Assembly (NCBI GenBank): GCA_963691755.1
Contig: OY829366.1
Span: 62,001-126,000 of the forward strand
DNA: 64,000 bases
Source: Dinoroseobacter sp013215265
Lineage (GTDB): Bacteria; Pseudomonadota; Alphaproteobacteria; Rhodobacterales; Rhodobacteraceae
Reading direction: 5' to 3'
Positions 51,823 through 60,912 of the stretch are shown here, in pieces; position 1 is the first letter of the stretch, and the number at the start of each line of letters is the position of its first letter. The position numbers and the translations under genes are program-made. The notes under the pieces are model-generated. The model did not search any database. It saw nothing but the letters and a program-made list of their open reading frames with translations, and was not told where the DNA came from.

Positions 51823-52802
51823 CGCCCATTCGCATCGACGCCCTACAATACGCCAACTGGTCTCGAAAAATTTTCGAACAGATGCGCGACGGCGGTGTCG
51901 ATGCGGTACATGTCACGATTGCCTATCATGAAAGCTTCCGCGAAGCCGTTTTGAACGTCGAAGCGTGGAACGAAATGTTTCTGCGGCACACAGATTTAAT
52001 CCGGCCTGCGCGCTCGGCTGCAGATGTCAGAGCCGCACGTGACGAAGGGCGCACAGCAATCATTTTCGGCTTTCAGACGGCACAACCGATCGAAGATGAT
52101 TTGGGCTTGCTGGCAATCTGGCGTGACCTCGGCATGCGCATCATGCAGCTGACCTATAACAACCAGTCATTGCTGGCGACCGGATGCTATGAAGCTGAGG
52201 ACACAGGGCTGACCCGCATGGGCAAGCAAGTAGTGGCCGAGATGAACCGGCTGGGACTGGTCATCGACATGAGCCATTCAGCTGAGCGGTCAACTCTCGA
52301 AGCCATTGAGTATTCCAGCAGACCCATCGCGATCACCCATGCCAACCCGCATTGGTGGCACCCTGCCCTGCGGAACAAATCCGACAAAGTGATCCGCGCG
52401 TTGACCGAGGCTGGGGGTATGATCGGGTTCTCGCTCTATCCGCATCATCTAAAAGACGGGTCAGATTGTACTCTGGAAAGCTTCAGTGGAATGGTGGCCG
52501 AGGCCGCTGAAAAGTATGGAGCCGATAAAATCGGCATCGGATCTGATCTGTGTCAGGACCAGCCTGACAGCGTCGTGACCTGGATGCGGAACGGACGCTG
52601 GACCCGCGATCTGGACTTCGGAGAAGGCAGCGCAGCGCAAGCAGGTTTCCCCGAGCAACCCGATTGGTTTGCAGATAACACCGGATTTGACGCAATTGCG
52701 CAGGCCCTGTCGCAAGTTGGGTTTGACGACGGTGAAATCGCAGGCATCATGGGAGAGAACTGGTTGCGTTTCTGGGAGGACGCATTTGAGCCTGCATCCT
52801 GA
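51819..52802 (+). CDS. Membrane-dipeptidase (M19) family protein
   Basis: Renal-dipeptidase-like amidohydrolase, 327 residues. Typical M19 enzymes begin with a zinc-binding xDGHND motif; here the same place reads RIDALQYANWSRKIFE, lacking His and with only one Asp, so the first zinc site is altered. The later MSHSAERST and ITHANPHWWHPALRNKSD fit the second zinc His and substrate Arg. A subfamily with this 'DALQYANWS' start seems common in roseobacters. The natural substrate is unknown. It overlaps soeC (ATGA) and the next gene by 17 bases. Confidence 0.8.
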   Translation: MTPIRIDALQYANWSRKIFEQMRDGGVDAVHVTIAYHESFREAVLNVEAWNEMFLRHTDLIRPARSAADVRAARDEGRTAIIFGFQTAQPIEDDLGLLAIWRDLGMRIMQLTYNNQSLLATGCYEAEDTGLTRMGKQVVAEMNRLGLVIDMSHSAERSTLEAIEYSSRPIAITHANPHWWHPALRNKSDKVIRALTEAGGMIGFSLYPHHLKDGSDCTLESFSGMVAEAAEKYGADKIGIGSDLCQDQPDSVVTWMRNGRWTRDLDFGEGSAAQAGFPEQPDWFADNTGFDAIAQALSQVGFDDGEIAGIMGENWLRFWEDAFEPAS

Positions 52803-54420
52803 GATCACACCGTCCGTTGAACTGCGCGCGCCGGATACCGTTATGCGGCTCGATCGGCTTGGTGCGTCTTTTCCCACGCCGCTGAGCTTTATGCGGAGAC
52901 TTGTTCGCGCGTTGATCGCAGAACGATCCGAGCTCACATACCCCGTTTGGGATATCGACGCCGAAGGCCATGGGCGCGCGGTATTGTCGATTTCTCTTGG
53001 CGGGCACGTCTATTCCCTGATCGCCTATTCCAATCCGATTCCGGATGATGCGCGAACAGACCGGGTGATTGCCGAGGTTTGGGACACGACGTTTACCCTG
53101 TTTGATGGTTTGCCCAAAGCGGCCGATCTGGATCGCCTGGCCTCCGAAGTTCCACGCCAGGAAGCCGGACGGATGCAGCCAACCGAACTGATCCTTAGTC
53201 GGGCGAACAAGTCGATGCGCTTGTTCAAACATGTGGTCAGCGAACTCGCGGAAGGACGCCAACCAGATTCGGCACAGATCGGGAAGATCGGCTATCTGAT
53301 GCGTACCACCGCCGTCTACGGCAATGGTAAATTTGGCATCGCTGATCGTGAAAAGTTCAAGGATCGCCCCGTGCTGAACGGACCTTTCGCGGCAGAGATG
53401 CTGACCGTTTGGTTGATACGACAGTTTACACTTGCATTGGTCGAACACGTCGCACGGGCAAAAGGTGGAGATGCCGCAGCTAAGCTGGAGCCGCGATTGA
53501 AGCGTCATCTTGGGATCGGCAATTCCACAGGTCTCGGCATGGCACCGTTTTTAGTGAACCATCCGGGTTTGCTGCACGCTTGGGTACAAGCGCGCGAGAC
53601 GGCGCTGGCGCAGGTGCTAAGCGCACCACAGGATACGGACCGGCTGCAAGCCTTGCTGACCCGGGCAAAGGCCCATGTCGCAGAATGGAACGTGGACGAC
53701 GCGGTTCAAATGCCACGGATAGAAACGTTGCGGACTGAGTTGGAGACACTTCGCCCGGACACCATGTGGGAAGATGCCCGGGACAAATCGGCTGAATGCC
53801 AGGAGATGGTCGTTGCGCTGTTGCTCGAGGCCCATCCAGCGATCTGCAAGGCCTTGTGTGAAACAATGGGCGACAATCGGGTTCCTCACTTTGATCCGTC
53901 GGTGAGCTGTGCAGACATGCAAGCGCGCTTGCGGCGGACCCATGGCTGGGCATTGGACATCAATCTCGAAGCTCCTGGGGCGGACGATCTCTTCTGGTAT
54001 GTCTCGGAAGACAAGTTGGAGCCTCGATTGGGAGAACGCCATCTGATCCCCGGCGCTGAACGCGAGAGCCCACTTGATATTGCGCGACAGGTACAGAACT
54101 TCGCACGCGCTTTGAACGAGGCAAACGGACAGGATCCGTTGGCGGTGCTGTTGATGGCTGCGCCCGAACACCGCCGTATCGCGCGACGTATCCAGGCCTT
54201 TGGAGATCTGGACTATGCAGAAGTACGCGACAACCTGATCGATGCATCAACCCGGCCCATCGACTTACTGCGCGCGAAATTGTCCGTGTTTGGAGCCGCC
54301 AAATTCGATCCAAAGTCCGACCGCTGGACGCGGGTGACACTCTTCCAAGGCGCACCATTGGCAGAAGACATCGCCGGAGGCACGGCGACCGATGATTGGG
54401 CGTTTCCGGTGTTGGGATGA
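52786..54420 (+). CDS. Large conserved protein of unknown function
   Basis: Soluble protein of about 544 residues that I do not recognise. No signal peptide or membrane helix; it is largely helical, with conserved-looking segments GKFGIADREKFKDRP, GNSTGLGMAPFLVNHPGLLH and THGWALDINLEAPGADDLFW. The start is TTG 52786, favoured by GGAGG 6-7 bases upstream and by the family-like residues that begin there; it overlaps the dipeptidase gene by 17 bases. The next gene, DUF3726, overlaps its stop. It is probably part of one pathway with these neighbours. Confidence 0.75.
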   Translation: MSLHPEITPSVELRAPDTVMRLDRLGASFPTPLSFMRRLVRALIAERSELTYPVWDIDAEGHGRAVLSISLGGHVYSLIAYSNPIPDDARTDRVIAEVWDTTFTLFDGLPKAADLDRLASEVPRQEAGRMQPTELILSRANKSMRLFKHVVSELAEGRQPDSAQIGKIGYLMRTTAVYGNGKFGIADREKFKDRPVLNGPFAAEMLTVWLIRQFTLALVEHVARAKGGDAAAKLEPRLKRHLGIGNSTGLGMAPFLVNHPGLLHAWVQARETALAQVLSAPQDTDRLQALLTRAKAHVAEWNVDDAVQMPRIETLRTELETLRPDTMWEDARDKSAECQEMVVALLLEAHPAICKALCETMGDNRVPHFDPSVSCADMQARLRRTHGWALDINLEAPGADDLFWYVSEDKLEPRLGERHLIPGAERESPLDIARQVQNFARALNEANGQDPLAVLLMAAPEHRRIARRIQAFGDLDYAEVRDNLIDASTRPIDLLRAKLSVFGAAKFDPKSDRWTRVTLFQGAPLAEDIAGGTATDDWAFPVLG

Positions 54421-54938
54421 TCCATGCCGCGAGGTCTGAACTATCGGGGCTGCTGACACGTGCAGGCGTAGGGCGCGGCCTGCCCATAGGCATCGCTGAT
54501 GAGCTGACAGCAGCAGCCTTAGCCTATTGTAGTTTGGGCGAAGATGGTGCGGGCGCAGCGCTTGCGGCCCTTGCCCCGGATCCTGAAGCCCCGATCTATT
54601 CAGACGGTGTCCTGCAAGGATCAAGCTTGCCAATGTTTGCGCCCAGCGCGTTTGATCTGGCAGCCTCGGGCACCGTAACTCTGAACACCGATGCCGACAC
54701 GGAATTGCTGGCAGGCTATGCCTTGGCGCGCGGCAATGGCTGGAGCATTCAAAAATCAGGCTCACAGCTGCACCTTTTTCGGTCAGATGTGAACGTCCTA
54801 ACCGCAACCACATCCCCCCCGTTCGCTGTATCCTTCGCGGTGTGGGACGCATTGAAAGAGCTGGGTCTTGATGCCTTGGTACCCGCAACCCCTGAAACCG
54901 AGGCCGGAGCGGGCGCGGGTGAAATTGATAATGATTGA
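54417..54938 (+). CDS. DUF3726 domain protein
   Basis: Protein of 173 residues matching DUF3726: it starts ELSGLLTRAGVGRGLPIGIA with a DELTAAALAYCSLGEDGAG helix, followed by mixed strands and an acidic end. I start at ATG 54417, overlapping the previous stop by ATGA. No catalytic residues can be named. It is always seen with its upstream neighbour here, so the two probably form a complex; the aldose epimerase gene begins 9 bases later. Confidence 0.75.
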   Translation: MIHAARSELSGLLTRAGVGRGLPIGIADELTAAALAYCSLGEDGAGAALAALAPDPEAPIYSDGVLQGSSLPMFAPSAFDLAASGTVTLNTDADTELLAGYALARGNGWSIQKSGSQLHLFRSDVNVLTATTSPPFAVSFAVWDALKELGLDALVPATPETEAGAGAGEIDND

Positions 54939-54947
54939 GGTCGACGG

Positions 54948-55952
54948 ATGAGCGCAACGATAGAGGCGTTTGGGACCACTCCGGATCAACAAATTGTCGA
55001 GAAGATCACAATCGGAAACGATAAGCTGACTGTTTCTGTGCTGACTTGGGGGGCGGTTCTTCATGATGTGCGCCTTGCTGACATGGGTTATCCCTTGACG
55101 CTAGGTGGGCCAGATTTGGCAGCCTATTCAGGCCCAATGAAAAGCTTTGGTTCCGTAATAGGGCCTGTGGTCAATCGCATTCGAAATGCGGAGGCGGAAA
55201 TTGACGGTGTCTCTTACGCTTTCGAAGCAAATCTCGACGGGCTGCATACCAAACACGGCGGAACCCAAGGACCGCATGTGCAGGTTTGGAAAATTGTCGA
55301 AACAAGCCCGAGCCATGCAGTGCTGGAGCTGAAATTACCTGATGGTCTTTCCGGTTTCCCGGGGGATCGCGTCATTCGTGCAGAGTATCGCGTAAGCGGA
55401 GCCATGTTGGATCTGGTCCTTGTGGCTCATACCGACCGCCCAACGCTTATCAACCTGGCCAACCACAGTTATTGGAACCTTGACGGGTCGATGGATGCGC
55501 GCGGCCACAAGCTACAAATCTTTGCCGATCGCTACACCGAAAACGGGCCAGATTTGATGGTGACAGGACAGGTGCTGCCGGTCGCCGGATCAATTTACGA
55601 TTTCCGCGAAGCCAAATGCCTGGAGGCCAGTGAAGACAGGCTCTTCGATCTGAACTACGTTTTGTCCGATGCCAAGAGACCGTTGACAAAAGCTGCGCGC
55701 ATGGAAGGTGAGAGCGGTGTCGTCATGGAGATGTCGACCACGGAACCAGGTCTACAGCTTTTTGATTTCGGCAGCTTCGACACCGGAGAATTCATTGGAC
55801 ATCTTGGAGTGCCTTACCAGCGCTATTCCGCGATCGCGTTAGAAGCGCAGACCTGGCCGGGGGCGCTGTCTCGAAATGACTGGCCGTCAATCGAAGTGAC
55901 ACCTGATCAGCCCTATCACCAGCACACACGCTGGGCGTTCAGCGCGACCTAA
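54948..55952 (+). CDS. Aldose 1-epimerase (galactose mutarotase-like)
   Basis: Mutarotase of 334 residues converting alpha and beta anomers of hexoses. The His of the active site is in NLANHSYWNLDG, the Glu is in AIALEAQTWPGALSRNDWPS, and KHGGTQGPHVQVWK and GPVVNRIRNAEAEIDGVSY are conserved. The 3' end overlaps the convergent puuD gene by 4 bases. Whether it serves the unknown neighbours or general sugar metabolism is unclear. Confidence 0.92.
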   Translation: MSATIEAFGTTPDQQIVEKITIGNDKLTVSVLTWGAVLHDVRLADMGYPLTLGGPDLAAYSGPMKSFGSVIGPVVNRIRNAEAEIDGVSYAFEANLDGLHTKHGGTQGPHVQVWKIVETSPSHAVLELKLPDGLSGFPGDRVIRAEYRVSGAMLDLVLVAHTDRPTLINLANHSYWNLDGSMDARGHKLQIFADRYTENGPDLMVTGQVLPVAGSIYDFREAKCLEASEDRLFDLNYVLSDAKRPLTKAARMEGESGVVMEMSTTEPGLQLFDFGSFDTGEFIGHLGVPYQRYSAIALEAQTWPGALSRNDWPSIEVTPDQPYHQHTRWAFSAT

Positions 55953-57181
55953 AGCGCCTGTGCTGCACGATACCAAGTGCGGATTAGCGCGCGTTCGTCT
56001 TCTTCCATATAGGACAGGTTGCCCGGTGGCATGGCATGGGTGACGCCTGATTGCAGATAAACCTCAGTCGCGTTCAGGATCAGGTCCTCGGGTGTTACCA
56101 GCTTCACGCCATTTGGCGGCCAATAGAGACCCGGCCAGCCCGGCTCGGCCGCATGACACATTGAACAGCGCCCCACGATGATCTGGTGCGCTTCTTCAAA
56201 TCCTGCAGCCAAGGCGAATTTCTGCAACACTGGTAGGATGGCCTGAGACATGTCATCGTCGCGATCCTCGGGCACACCGATAGACGATAGCCACACAATG
56301 ATCAGGAAGATCACGGCCGTGGCACCCCATGTCCAATATGGCTCCCCTTTCTTGGCATGCATGCTGTTGAAGAAATGACGGATCGTAACTCCCATCAGGA
56401 ACACGAGCGCTGCGATCAACCAGTTGAATTGCGAGGCAAAGGCCAACGGGTAGTGGTTGGACAGCATCAGGAACAGCACCGGTAAGGTCAGATAATTGTT
56501 ATGTGTGCTGCGTTGCTTGGCGATCTTGCCGTATTTGGGGTCAGGTGCACGACCGGCTTTTAAATCTTCCACCACGATTTTTTGGTTCGGGATGATGATC
56601 ATGAAGACATTGGCGCTCATGATCGTGGCTGTGAAAGCCCCCAGATGCAAAAGCGCTGCGCGACCAGAGAACACCTGTGTGTACCCCCAGCTCATCACCA
56701 CAAGCACGCAAAACAGGAAGATCATCAATCGTGTATTGTCATCGCCAAAGCGGGATTTGCACAAAAGATCATAGGCAATCCAGCCAAAGACGAGCGAGCC
56801 CATCGAGATCAGCACCGCCTGCCAGACGCTCAGGTCCATCACAGCGGGGTCGATCAGGTAGAATTCTGCCCCGAGGTAGTAAACAACGACCAGCAGCGCG
56901 AAGCCCGACAGCCAAGTCGCATAGCTTTCCCATTTGAACCAAACAAGGTGTTCGGGCAGCCGTTCGGGCGCAACCATGTACTTGGTGATATGGTAGAAAC
57001 CTCCGCCATGAACCTGCCATTCCTCGCCCGAGGCCTTATCGGGCATGTCGGCTGCTTTGCGCAGACCCAGATCCAGCGCAATGAAGTAGAACGAAGATCC
57101 GATCCACGCGATGCCGGTAATGACATGCAGCCATCGGATCGCGAATTCGCTCCAGGCAACCAGTATGGCGAGATCCAGCAT
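55949..57181 (-). CDS. puuD: Urate hydroxylase PuuD with cytochrome c domain
   Basis: Membrane urate oxidase of 410 residues: eight membrane helices in the N-terminal 300 residues (FAIRWLHVITGIAWIGSSFY holds a conserved His) and a C-terminal cytochrome c domain with the haem site RCSMCHAAEPGWPGLYWPP and axial Met in THAMPPGNLSYMEEDERA. It converts urate to 5-hydroxyisourate while passing electrons to the respiratory chain. It lies downstream of the GntR/FCD regulator on the same strand (121-base gap), so that regulator may serve purine use. Confidence 0.93.
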   Translation of the reverse strand: MLDLAILVAWSEFAIRWLHVITGIAWIGSSFYFIALDLGLRKAADMPDKASGEEWQVHGGGFYHITKYMVAPERLPEHLVWFKWESYATWLSGFALLVVVYYLGAEFYLIDPAVMDLSVWQAVLISMGSLVFGWIAYDLLCKSRFGDDNTRLMIFLFCVLVVMSWGYTQVFSGRAALLHLGAFTATIMSANVFMIIIPNQKIVVEDLKAGRAPDPKYGKIAKQRSTHNNYLTLPVLFLMLSNHYPLAFASQFNWLIAALVFLMGVTIRHFFNSMHAKKGEPYWTWGATAVIFLIIVWLSSIGVPEDRDDDMSQAILPVLQKFALAAGFEEAHQIIVGRCSMCHAAEPGWPGLYWPPNGVKLVTPEDLILNATEVYLQSGVTHAMPPGNLSYMEEDERALIRTWYRAAQAL

Positions 57182-57302
57182 TGAAAGCTCCGTTGATCTT
57201 GACAGCCTACCCTAGTGTATTCCGCCATCAGCCTGCAATTAGATGGGGACATTCCATTTCATTTTTTCGCCGGCTCCTAACGCGGGAAAATGGCTCAGGG
57301 CT

Positions 57303-58073
57303 TCAGCGTCGTGCAGCACGCATACGGGCAAAGCTGTCACGTGTTCGGTCTTGTTGTCGCTGCTCGGAAAGCTCAATGAGATAAGATAAATGGGCATGCA
57401 TTGCAGATTGCGCACCTTCGGCATCACGTGCTGAGATTGCATCGTCAATCGCGGCATGTTGCGGCACGAGCGCCCGCCATGCTTCAGCGCCGTCGAATAC
57501 AACCTGATGGCTGGTCTCAATCTGGCGCTCCATCAAGTCATAGAGCGAACGTGCCAACTGGATCATCACAACGTTCCCAGCGGCCGCAATGATCGCCATA
57601 TGAAAATCTACATCTGCGGCAGCGGCTCGCTCGGGATCACCGGCTTCAAGCGCTTCCAAAAAGGCAGATTGCGCTTCATGTATTTCAGTGCGTTCGGCAG
57701 GACTGGCGTTGAGTGCCGCCAGACGCGCGCATTCGGATTCGATAGTGCGGCGATAGGCCAGATAGTGCACGGTGGTATCCGAGACAGTCTCAAGCAGTTT
57801 CAGCACCGGATCTTTGACCGTTTTCCCAAGTTCCGCTGCAACCCGCAGACCAGCACCGCGCTTTGAAATCAACAGACCTTCGGTCACGAGCATCTGCAAC
57901 GCACCTCGGATTGAGGTGCGTGAGATTTCCATTTGCTCCGCCAAATCACGCTCGCCCGGCAGCGGATCATCAGGACGCAGCACATCACGCGCGATTAATT
58001 CGCGAATCTGAGCAGCAGCAGCAGCGGATACGTTTGGGGCATTAACAGCCGTGAAAGGCGTAGGACGATCCAT
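57303..58073 (-). CDS. GntR/FCD family transcriptional regulator
   Basis: GntR-type regulator of 256 residues. The winged helix reads LPGERDLAEQMEISRTSIRG and ALQMLVTEGLLISKRGAG; the FCD effector domain has three metal or ligand histidines spread through VDFHMAIIAAAGN and MHAHLSYLIELSE. I start at ATG 58073, because the frame upstream runs through a palindrome (58087-58103) that is more likely the operator. It lies between the DUF2783 gene of the homogentisate cluster and puuD, so it could control either. Confidence 0.88.
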   Translation of the reverse strand: MDRPTPFTAVNAPNVSAAAAAQIRELIARDVLRPDDPLPGERDLAEQMEISRTSIRGALQMLVTEGLLISKRGAGLRVAAELGKTVKDPVLKLLETVSDTTVHYLAYRRTIESECARLAALNASPAERTEIHEAQSAFLEALEAGDPERAAAADVDFHMAIIAAAGNVVMIQLARSLYDLMERQIETSHQVVFDGAEAWRALVPQHAAIDDAISARDAEGAQSAMHAHLSYLIELSEQRQQDRTRDSFARMRAARR

Positions 58074-58086
58074 GGGTAGCCTGTTT

Positions 58087-58103
58087 GGTATGTCCATCAT
58101 ACC
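58087..58103. promoter_or_regulatory. Probable GntR operator
   Basis: GGTATG-TCCAT-CATACC, a perfect 6-bp palindrome with 5-base spacer, 14 bases upstream of the regulator's start; a half-site GCATACC follows at 58131-58137. FCD-type GntR proteins commonly bind TGGTATACCA-like palindromes. Confidence 0.55.
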
Positions 58104-58148
58104 TTTGCACGGACGCACTCGCATACCAAGGTCTCGCAGGGGCACGGA

Positions 58149-58331
58149 TTAACGCGCGGCTTTAAGTGCGGCTGCGAGAACCGCGCGATCTCCGATATGG
58201 TTGGCAAGGATCAGGATGAGCCTCGCATTCAGCGCGTCACTTTCGTCCTTCGTCAAACCCTCATGCGCATTGATCAGAGTTTCGTAGAACCCATCCGGAT
58301 CAGGAATGTTCGGGGTAAGTGTCAGGGACAT
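58149..58331 (-). CDS. DUF2783 small protein
   Basis: Protein of 60 residues with start at ATG 58331 (AAGGA 9 bases upstream). Sequence landmarks: NIPDPDGFYETLINAHEGL and LNARLILILANHIGDRAVL. It lies 4 bases after the FAD-dependent hydroxylase gene, suggesting a small partner of that enzyme. In Pseudomonas, 3-hydroxyphenylacetate 6-hydroxylase has such a small coupling protein (MhaB); the comparison is by size and position, not demonstrated similarity. Confidence 0.75.
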   Translation of the reverse strand: MSLTLTPNIPDPDGFYETLINAHEGLTKDESDALNARLILILANHIGDRAVLAAALKAAR

Positions 58332-58335
58332 GAAT

Positions 58336-59955
58336 TCAGTCCTTTCCCAGGGCGTTTCGCAGGGCACGAACAACTGCGGCCGCGTCGAAACTGGACCAGC
58401 GTGCAACAATATGTTGATCCGGCCGGATCAGGTAAACGGCTTGGTGCGCATCTCCAAGATATCTTGATGCGAGTTCCGGGCTGGGTGTCGCAACGTGTAG
58501 CGATTTGACCAGATTACCGGACAGGTCAGACGCTTCGGGTGCATCGCCACTAATGGAAAGCAAAATAAAATTCCCCTTCAGGTGATCCAGCAAAAAGCCA
58601 TCATCAACGGGCGCATCGGTGCAGGACGCCCCGGGACGGGTTTGTTCCGGACCATTTAGAGTGTCTTCGCCGAAGCTTGGGAAGTCATCATAGATACAAG
58701 GCACTGATAGACGGCCAGAATTAACCAGTGCGCGCGCAAAAACGTGATCTCGTGCCAGATCAAGAACCGCGTTTCGGAACACTTTCGAGATATCTGATTT
58801 CGGCGTCATGAAATCTGTGGCACGCGATGAATTCAGGATGTTTTCGTCCGCTGCAAAACCGCGTTCCGCAGAATACGTCTCAAGCAAGCTCTGATCCGCC
58901 TGACCTTCCAGAACCATATGCAATTTCCAAGCAAGGTTCTCGGCATCCTGTATTCCTGAATTTGCACCGCGTGCCCCAAAGGGCGAGACTTGGTGCGCAC
59001 TGTCTCCGGCGAAAAATACTGGCCCGTGGCGGAAGCTCGACATGCGGCGACACTGGAACGTGTAGATGGATGTCCAGTCCAGTTCGTAGGCTGGCACTTC
59101 GCCGGTTTGGCTGGAGAGCATAGCATCTATGCGAGTACGGATGCGTGCGGGATCAAGCTCTGCTTCTCTGTCGATGTCCCATCCCAGTTGGAAATCAATC
59201 CTCCAGATGCCATCAGGCTGCTTGTGCAAGAGGGCAGACTGGGCCTCGGCGAAGGGTGGTTCAAACCAGAACCAGCGCTCGGTGGGAAACGGTGCTTTCA
59301 TCTTCACGTCAGCGATAAGGAAGTTGTCTTCGAAGACACGCCCATCGAAGGATAGCCCCATCAAATCCCGCACGGGCGAACGCACGCCATCGCAGGCAAT
59401 CAACCAATCCGCCTCAATACTGTAAGGTCCATCCGGTGTGTCTATGTCCAGCCGTACGTGATCGTCCTGCGCATCGAGGTCAGTTAATCGGTTACCCCCT
59501 CGAATTTCTATGGGTGCGCCATCTGCTTTGGCCCGCTTAATGGCGGCAAACAGATACTCTTCAAAGTAGGGCTGCTGCAGGTTGATGAACGCAGGATGCC
59601 GGTGACCGTCTTCAGGCAAAAGATTGAACTCGAAGAGTTTCCCGTCACCATAGAAGACCTTGCCCACGTTCCAGACGACACCTTTGTCCACCATCGACAC
59701 GCCCGCGCCGAGCCGGTGCGCAATATCGAGCGTTCTCTTGGCAAAACAGATTGCTTTGGATCCAAGCCCCGGCCCCTCATGGTCGTTGAGCACGAGAACT
59801 GGTGTACCGCGCTGACCCAGATCGAGTGCAAATCCCAGACCAACCGGTCCCCCACCGACCACCACGACCGGGTGGCGCTGGACGGAACCATCCTGATCCT
59901 CAGATCGTGAATACGGATAAAGCGTCGAGGCAGTTCTGTAGCGCTGTGCGACCAT
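58336..59955 (-). CDS. FAD-dependent aromatic hydroxylase
   Basis: Flavoprotein monooxygenase (UbiH/MhpA superfamily), 539 residues. FAD-binding loop VVVVGGGPVGLGFALDLGQ, the second motif DWLIACDGVRSPVRDLMG, and the third, VFFAGDSAHQVSPFGARGAN. Such enzymes hydroxylate phenolic rings with NAD(P)H and O2. In this operon, followed by fahA and hmgA products, a hydroxyphenylacetate 6-hydroxylase that makes homogentisate is the simplest assignment. Start at ATG 59955; the next gene begins 4 bases downstream. Confidence 0.85.
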   Translation of the reverse strand: MVAQRYRTASTLYPYSRSEDQDGSVQRHPVVVVGGGPVGLGFALDLGQRGTPVLVLNDHEGPGLGSKAICFAKRTLDIAHRLGAGVSMVDKGVVWNVGKVFYGDGKLFEFNLLPEDGHRHPAFINLQQPYFEEYLFAAIKRAKADGAPIEIRGGNRLTDLDAQDDHVRLDIDTPDGPYSIEADWLIACDGVRSPVRDLMGLSFDGRVFEDNFLIADVKMKAPFPTERWFWFEPPFAEAQSALLHKQPDGIWRIDFQLGWDIDREAELDPARIRTRIDAMLSSQTGEVPAYELDWTSIYTFQCRRMSSFRHGPVFFAGDSAHQVSPFGARGANSGIQDAENLAWKLHMVLEGQADQSLLETYSAERGFAADENILNSSRATDFMTPKSDISKVFRNAVLDLARDHVFARALVNSGRLSVPCIYDDFPSFGEDTLNGPEQTRPGASCTDAPVDDGFLLDHLKGNFILLSISGDAPEASDLSGNLVKSLHVATPSPELASRYLGDAHQAVYLIRPDQHIVARWSSFDAAAVVRALRNALGKD

Positions 59956-59957
59956 AG

Positions 59958-60908
59958 CTATCCCTGAAGCGCCTCCCACATCTTCTTGTCACGCTCGGCC
60001 GTCCAGATACGAGGCGTATCTATGTCGAGCGCCTCGTCATAGGCGCGGGCCACATTGAAAGGCAGGCAGTGTTCGTAGATCGCATAATCCTTGAACTTTG
60101 GATCACACTCTGCGCGCACAGCGTCCCAAGCCTCTTTCAGAGTACCGCCCCGCAAAGCAACGCGCGCGGCAGGCCTATAAGTCGACCGCACGAAATCACG
60201 TGTCGAATTGATGGCTGCGTCGACCATTTCTGATCCCACAAGCGCGTCCCCGCGTCCGGGGGCAATCGCATCCAGATCGAAGGCGCGGATACGTTCCAGC
60301 GTGCCCGGCCAATCATGGAAGTGCCCGTCACCACAATAACAAGCAGAGTGGTATTCAACGATGTCCCCGGTGAACATCACATTGGCATCAGGCACATAGA
60401 TCACGGCATCGCCTGCGGTATGTGCGCGCCCGAGTTGCATGATGTCGACACGACGCTTACCCAAATAAACGCTCATGCGATCGTTGAAGGTGGTAGTCGG
60501 CCAGGTCAATCCCGGGATAGATTCATGGCCCTCAAACAAGCGTGGAAAGCGTTGAAATTCGCTATCCCAGTCCTCTTGGCCACGTTCAGCAACCATCGAC
60601 CGCGCTTTTTCGGACATGATGATTTGAGGGGCCCCAAAAGCCGAAGCGCCAAGCACGCGCACCGCGTGGTAATGGGTCAACACGACATGGCTGATGGGCT
60701 TATCGGTGACTTCGCGCACCTTCTCGATCACCTTGTTTGCCAAACGGGGCGTAGCCTGCGCCTCGATGATCATCACGCTGTCATCTCCGATGATAACACC
60801 GGAGTTCGGATCGCCTTCTGCCGTGAAAGCCCAGAGACCCGGCCCGACCTCCTCGAACGTGATTTTCTTTTCGGTCATGTCGCCTTGTGACGCGAATGCT
60901 TTCGCCAT
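59958..60908 (-). CDS. MBL-fold protein of the homogentisate operon
   Basis: Metallo-beta-lactamase-fold protein of 316 residues. The usual metal motif HxHxDH is replaced by LTHYHAVRVLGASAFG: the first two His are kept but Asp and the third His are Val and Arg. A later GRAHTAGDAVIY and MFTGDIVEY keep the His and Asp of the second part. A member with this 'HYHAVRVLGAS' motif occurs beside hmgA in other bacteria as I recall. It probably still binds one metal. Start at ATG 60908, 4 bases after fahA. Confidence 0.85.
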   Translation of the reverse strand: MAKAFASQGDMTEKKITFEEVGPGLWAFTAEGDPNSGVIIGDDSVMIIEAQATPRLANKVIEKVREVTDKPISHVVLTHYHAVRVLGASAFGAPQIIMSEKARSMVAERGQEDWDSEFQRFPRLFEGHESIPGLTWPTTTFNDRMSVYLGKRRVDIMQLGRAHTAGDAVIYVPDANVMFTGDIVEYHSACYCGDGHFHDWPGTLERIRAFDLDAIAPGRGDALVGSEMVDAAINSTRDFVRSTYRPAARVALRGGTLKEAWDAVRAECDPKFKDYAIYEHCLPFNVARAYDEALDIDTPRIWTAERDKKMWEALQG

Positions 60909-60912
60909 GATC

